Assembly (NCBI GenBank): GCA_023416515.1
Contig: JAEZHP010000016.1
Location: 1 to 8,756, forward strand
Source: Pseudomonadota bacterium
GTDB lineage: Bacteria > Pseudomonadota > Alphaproteobacteria > Sphingomonadales > Sphingomonadaceae
Length of the DNA: 8,756 nt
Reading direction: 5' to 3'
Shown here in pieces: positions 6,729-8,756 of the stretch (its first letter is position 1; each line of letters opens with the position of its first letter). The position numbers and the translations under genes are program-made. A model generated the notes under the pieces. That model worked only from the letters and a program-made list of their open reading frames with translations. It did no database searches and was not told the DNA's origin.

Positions 6729-6750
6729 TTTACGACCCATTGCGGACATT
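6727..6750 (-). repeat. 24-base dispersed repeat, copy 1
   Basis: On the minus strand it reads AATGTCCG, two variable bases, ATGGGTCG, then an A-rich end. It matches 8543-8566 (plus strand) at 19 of 24 positions. From memory, AATGTCCGCTTTGGGTCGAA-like repeats are common between sphingomonad genes. It ends 4 bases before the stop of the 65-aa gene. Confidence 0.5.
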
Positions 6751-6754
6751 CCCC

Positions 6755-6952
6755 TCATTCACGTTGGCTGGGGTCTAAATCCGGAGACTTATGGAAGGTT
6801 TTGACCCTTCGGCTCCCGGCCCAAAGTTCGGCCGCTAGCCCGTCGTGCCGAGTTTGAGCGCCGTGGATGGCCGACTCATCGTCGGGGGCGTGGAACACGT
6901 CACAGCGGACAAGCTGCTGTCCGTCGAAGCAATAGAGCAGATACTCTGTCAC
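6755..6952 (-). CDS. Small hypothetical protein, 65 aa
   Basis: Read from GTG 6952 the protein begins VTEYLLYCFDGQQLVRCDVF and continues with an Asp/Glu segment APDDESAIHGAQ, then ELWAGSRRVKTF. I believe it belongs to a group of roughly 60-residue alphaproteobacterial proteins of the same layout: a YxLYxxD start, a middle DDEEAI-type helix, and a xxELWxxxRxV strand. This resembles a minimal beta-alpha-beta fold of unknown function, with no catalytic or metal motif. The GTG is preceded by a G-run (GGGGGG) about 6 bases upstream. An upstream in-frame TTG at 7000 would add 16 residues lacking family character. It stands alone on the minus strand, divergent from the zinc-ribbon gene. Confidence 0.68.
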   Translation of the reverse strand: MTEYLLYCFDGQQLVRCDVFHAPDDESAIHGAQTRHDGLAAELWAGSRRVKTFHKSPDLDPSQRE

Positions 6953-6985
6953 GAAGCGCCCCCCGGTGTCGCTACGATGCCGCTG

Positions 6986-7016
6986 CTTATACCATGGCAA
7001 GGCCGGATACGTTCAA
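6986..7016 (-). promoter_or_regulatory. Candidate promoter of the 65-aa gene
   Basis: On the minus strand TTGAAC (7016-7011) is followed by TATAAG (6991-6986) after 19 bases, or GTATAA after 18. Both hexamers fit sigma70 consensus well, though the spacer is long. The predicted transcript start lies about 25-30 bases before the GTG at 6952. Confidence 0.4.
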
Positions 7017-7118
7017 CGGAGATAATTAAAAGAAACATCGGGCAACTCCGGTTGAGACCCCTCCTGAGCAGCTCAATCTTCATTAGGTCCGAAGCAGCGG
7101 AGGCCGAACACACGACGG

Positions 7119-7166
7119 TTGAGCCAGCGTCGACAGGCCCATATCGTGTGGCTCTCGTGCCACGAT
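7119..7166 (+). promoter_or_regulatory. Candidate promoter and dyad before the zinc-ribbon gene
   Basis: TTGAGC (7119-7124), 17 bases, TATCGT (7142-7147) is a moderate sigma70-like pair with a start near 7154. An inverted repeat, ATCGTG (7143-7148) and CACGAT (7161-7166), covers the -10 and predicted start, and could be an operator or an RNA hairpin just before the ribosome site. Prediction only. Confidence 0.3.
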
Positions 7167-7181
7167 CATCCTGAGGCGCCT

Positions 7182-7397
7182 GTGCGAGTCGAGTTGAGCT
7201 GTGCCGTATGCGGCGAAAATAATTTCAGCCTCGACGAGGCTGACACCGACGACAGTCAAGTCGTCTGCCGGGAGTGCGGTCACGAGGTGGGCACCTTCGG
7301 CCACGTGAAGGAACTGCTCCTGGCCGAGCTGCGACGGCCGCCCGCGCAGCGATCCGATGTTGTCCTGAGCGGTGACGAGGAGCAGAAAGCTTCCTGA
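7182..7397 (+). CDS. Small zinc-ribbon protein, 71 aa
   Basis: A 71-residue acidic protein with two CxxC pairs, Cys7-Cys10 (CAVC) and Cys29-Cys32 (CREC), separated by 18 residues, the classic spacing of a four-cysteine zinc ribbon. After the ribbon comes HEVGTFGHVKELLLAELRR, an amphipathic helix, then a polar tail. There is no catalytic domain. Such stand-alone ribbons may act as adaptor or nucleic-acid-binding proteins, but I cannot assign a role. I chose GTG 7182, which has GAGG six bases upstream (7173-7176) and places the first CxxC just after a short beta strand; a longer frame from 7119 has no family-like N-terminus. Its TGA stop overlaps the ATG of the following small gene (TGATG), so the two were probably translationally coupled. 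Confidence 0.75.
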   Translation: MRVELSCAVCGENNFSLDEADTDDSQVVCRECGHEVGTFGHVKELLLAELRRPPAQRSDVVLSGDEEQKAS

Positions 7398-7560
7398 TGT
7401 CCGACGAGACTATTGACCACATGCACAACCAGATCGAGTGGTGTCGCCGGTTGGCCAAGACCACAACCGACCGACGACGGCGGAGGCGCTTCGCAATATC
7501 GCGGACGAGATTGCAGCGGATGTGGCGCACCTCGAGTCTCGTGGGGGTTTCAGGGTCTGA
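7397..7560 (+). pseudogene. Frameshifted small helical protein gene (about 54 aa)
   Basis: The ATG overlaps the zinc-ribbon stop. Codons 1-25 read MSDETIDHMHNQIEWCRRLA through KTTTD, a helical start that looks genuine. The original frame then becomes an Arg-run and loses sense. Shifting by one base after about 7473 restores a good helix, TAEALRNIADEIAADVAHLE, then SRGGFRV and TGA at 7558-7560. The span is 164 bases; one added base gives 165, a 54-residue protein. The break lies in the repetitive tract CCGACCGACGACGGCGG, prone to slippage or sequencing error. The reconstructed WCRRLAK...TAEALRNIA pattern resembles small two-helix alphaproteobacterial proteins of unknown function. Either a recent pseudogene or a base error; programmed frameshifting is less likely. 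Confidence 0.7.
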
Positions 7561-7707
7561 ACGGTCCTGGGCTGTGGGGCCGCTTCCCACCCATACGGAC
7601 ACCCCGCTCGCGCGGCCGGCCAGATCGAGGCGAACGTCTGCCATAGGCGGCAAGCGGTCTTAGCAAGAACCATCGTCACTATCCCTCTTCAGACCACCGA
7701 GCACACC

Positions 7708-7721
7708 TTGATCTGGATCAA
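7708..7721 (+). promoter_or_regulatory. Perfect FNR/FixK-type operator TTGATCTGGATCAA
   Basis: TTGAT-CTGG-ATCAA matches the FNR/Anr/FixK consensus exactly, and the perfect arms extend by further bases each side (CTTGATC-TG-GATCAAG, 7707-7722). Its centre is 41.5 bases before the GTG of the downstream regulator gene, the class II activator position if transcription starts at that codon. A TAGATT hexamer at 7744-7749 sits where the -10 should be. Confidence 0.75.
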
Positions 7722-7743
7722 GCGCTCCGGCGTCGAACTGATG

Positions 7744-7749
7744 TAGATT
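7744..7749 (+). promoter_or_regulatory. -10 hexamer TAGATT
   Basis: TAGATT matches TATAAT at 4 of 6 positions. It occupies -12 to -7 relative to 7756, the first base of the regulator GTG codon, in register with the operator centred at -41.5. No Shine-Dalgarno lies between, supporting a leaderless mRNA. Confidence 0.5.
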
Positions 7750-7755
7750 GTCACC

Positions 7756-8469
7756 GTGGCTGCGGAACCGTTCGAAGCGGTAGTTCGGAAGCTGGCGTGC
7801 CTGGCCCCGTTGACTGCTGCGGATCGCCAAGCTTTGCGAGCGCTTCCCCACCGGATTGCGAAAGTGCCCACAAACGTTCACCTCGTGCGCGAGGGAATGG
7901 CAGTAGAAGAGTGGTGCTTTCTAATTGATGGTTACGCTTGCCGCCACAAGCTTACGAGCCGAGGTGGACGCCAAATCGTATCCTTTCACATGGCCGGCGA
8001 CCTCGATTTGCAGCACCTGATGCTGGAACGGGCCGACCATAATCTCCAGACGATAACACCAGCCATCGTCGGCTGGGTGTCCAGCAAGGCTCTGCGATCT
8101 CTGATTCAAAATAGCCCAGCGATCGGCACGGCACTTTGGCGCGACACGCTAATCGAAGCGTCGATCTACCGCGAATGGGTTCTCAATGTCGGGCGGAGAA
8201 ATGCCAAATCCCGTATCGCTCACCTGCTCTGCGAGTTCTCCGTTCGACAAACCGCTGCCGGTCTACCGTCGGCGAACCAAATTTCTCTGCCCCTGACCCA
8301 GGAGGAGATCGGGGATGCAACCGGCCTCACACCGGTTCACGTCAACCGAATGCTTCGAGAACTTCGCGGCGACGGTGTTCTAGGGCTGCGAAATTTGACG
8401 ATCCTCGATATGGATCGACTCATGGAAATTGGCGATTTTCACCCGGACTATTTGCACGTCGGCGGCTGA
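7756..8469 (+). CDS. Crp/Fnr-family transcriptional regulator
   Basis: A 237-residue Crp/Fnr-type regulator. Residues about 12-105 form the cNMP-binding-like beta roll, 108-145 the long dimer helix, and 178-207 the winged helix-turn-helix TQEEIGDATGLTPVHVNRML. The FNR Cys cluster near the N-terminus is absent (Cys15, Cys54, Cys62 only, no CxxC), so an oxygen-sensing Fe-S cluster is unlikely. The GELG...RS cAMP-binding signature is also missing, so the effector, if any, is unknown. The recognition helix has VHVNR where FNR has ETxSR. The start is GTG 7756; there is no ribosome site, and the promoter spacing puts the transcript start on this codon. A perfect FNR-type box upstream suggests autoregulation or control by another FNR/FixK protein. 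Such regulators often govern low-oxygen or stress responses in alphaproteobacteria. Confidence 0.88.
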   Translation: MAAEPFEAVVRKLACLAPLTAADRQALRALPHRIAKVPTNVHLVREGMAVEEWCFLIDGYACRHKLTSRGGRQIVSFHMAGDLDLQHLMLERADHNLQTITPAIVGWVSSKALRSLIQNSPAIGTALWRDTLIEASIYREWVLNVGRRNAKSRIAHLLCEFSVRQTAAGLPSANQISLPLTQEEIGDATGLTPVHVNRMLRELRGDGVLGLRNLTILDMDRLMEIGDFHPDYLHVGG

Positions 8470-8711
8470 CCTCTTCAGCTGAGAAAAATTGAACCCGATC
8501 CACTTGGCGACCGCTTGGCCGAAGACTTCCGGCGAGCGAGCAAATGTCCGAGATGGGTCGAAAAAAGTCGTAGCCAGCCTTACTGAACGAACGTCCGGTT
8601 TCAGGAGCGGCGAACACGGCCCGGAGCGGCCGCAATTGATGCTGTGGACGGCTCTCCACCAGCCGCGGAGCAAGTTCTAGTCTGCTCCGCATCGAGTGGA
8701 GGAGAAGAGCG
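8470..8711 (+). mobile_element. Non-coding left end of an IS110-family element (boundary unknown)
   Basis: These 242 bases separate the regulator stop from the transposase start and hold no convincing gene. They contain a weak hairpin over the regulator stop (GCTGA/TCAGC, 8465-8479), a dispersed-repeat copy (8543-8566), CGGCC/GGCCG (8617-8632) and GTGGA/TCCAC (8644-8659) hairpins, and a strong GGAGGAG ribosome site at 8698-8704. IS110-family elements lack terminal inverted repeats, so the left boundary cannot be seen; it lies somewhere here. In the IS110 subgroup the non-coding end before the transposase encodes the bridge RNA that selects target and donor DNA; in the IS1111 subgroup it lies after the gene. 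The subgroup cannot be decided from 15 codons. Confidence 0.45.
8543..8566 (+). repeat. 24-base dispersed repeat, copy 2
   Basis: AATGTCCGAGATGGGTCG followed by AAAAAA. It matches the minus-strand reading of 6727-6750 at 19 of 24 positions, in inverted orientation, about 1.8 kb apart. If it is a chromosomal repeat, the IS110-family left end probably lies to its right or within it; these elements often insert into repetitive palindromes. Confidence 0.5.
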
Positions 8712-8756
8712 ATGGCAGACGTGCGGGTCATAGGGTTGGATATCGCGAAGTCGGTT
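8712..8756 (+). CDS. IS110-family transposase N-terminus (partial)
   Basis: The first 15 codons read MADVRVIGLDIAKSV and run off the right edge. The IGLDIAKSV opening is the hallmark of the IS110/IS1111 transposase family; Asp10 is the first acidic residue of its RuvC-like DEDD catalytic domain. A GGAGGAG ribosome site ends 7 bases upstream. The family recombines circular intermediates into target sites guided by a structured non-coding RNA. Whether the gene is intact cannot be known from this window. Confidence 0.85.
   Translation, partial: MADVRVIGLDIAKSV

Larger units (their letters stand above)
6293..6754. other. 462-base intergenic region with repeats and hairpins
   Basis: I see no convincing gene here. 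The reading frames crossing it are short, lack ribosome sites and show no family-like sequence. From left to right it holds the pirin leader (6293-6310), a GTTGCG/CGCAAC hairpin with 5-base loop (6392-6408), a tRNA 3'-end-like 17-mer (6415-6431), a TGACGG array (6518-6611), an 8-bp hairpin (6596-6619), a cluster of overlapping inverted repeats (6649-6728) and a dispersed repeat (6727-6750). Confidence 0.6.

Noticed and set aside
6500..6760. A CRISPR array
   Set aside because: The repeats are only 6-14 bases, unevenly spaced at 33, 33 and 22, with no conserved longer repeat and no cas genes.
6845..7174. A 109-codon plus-strand frame
   Set aside because: Mostly antisense to the 65-aa gene, ends within the promoter area of the zinc-ribbon gene and has no recognisable sequence pattern.
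7397..7663. The unshifted 88-codon frame as the real protein
   Set aside because: After codon 25 it becomes an Arg-run and low-complexity tail, whereas a one-base shift gives a coherent helix and stop at 7560.
7756..8469. Calling the regulator a true oxygen-sensing FNR
   Set aside because: The N-terminal cysteine cluster needed for a [4Fe-4S] centre is absent, so only the Crp/Fnr family call is supported.
8465..8488. An intrinsic terminator after the regulator gene
   Set aside because: The stem is 5 bp and is followed by an A-run rather than a T-run on the plus strand; too weak to call.

Overview
The window looks like a high-GC alphaproteobacterial chromosome, most likely a sphingomonad (order Sphingomonadales). 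This rests on the residue style of UbiA, PmbA, Mrp and the Crp/Fnr-type regulator, and on dispersed palindromes with an ACTTGATCCGG core that I associate from memory with this class. No search was possible, so the genus is inference.

Positions 1-6292 are ordinary core genome. A truncated hflK start (minus strand) diverges from mrp, a P-loop Fe-S carrier. A small CoA-binding protein gene follows mrp. Convergent to it, their stop codons sharing one CTAG, is a minus-strand run transcribed in the order ubiA, pmbA (tldE), inositol-monophosphatase/CysQ-like. The last two overlap by 8 bases. Divergent from ubiA is rsmE, a 16S rRNA methyltransferase. A pirin-family gene converges on rsmE with 6 bases between stops. 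The genes serve cofactor and Fe-S supply, ubiquinone synthesis, peptide processing and rRNA modification; they form no single pathway.

Positions 6293-8756 look different: they are more AT-rich by eye, gene-poor and full of short repeats. A 462-base non-coding stretch holds a 17-base match to a tRNA 3' end, four direct TGACGG copies spaced 33, 33 and 22 bases, and two hairpins that cannot both form. Then come a 65-aa protein gene (minus), a 71-aa four-cysteine zinc-ribbon gene (plus), and a 54-aa gene starting on the zinc-ribbon stop codon but broken by a one-base frameshift. Next is a Crp/Fnr-family regulator behind a perfect TTGAT-N4-ATCAA operator whose spacing predicts a leaderless mRNA. 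The window ends 15 codons into an IS110-family transposase. The 242 non-coding bases before it may carry the left end of that element and possibly its bridge RNA.

I see no complete new system. The signals most worth following are the phased TGACGG array, the competing hairpins, the operator/leaderless regulator, the frameshifted small gene, the IS110 left end, and the mirrored ubiA/rsmE promoter region.
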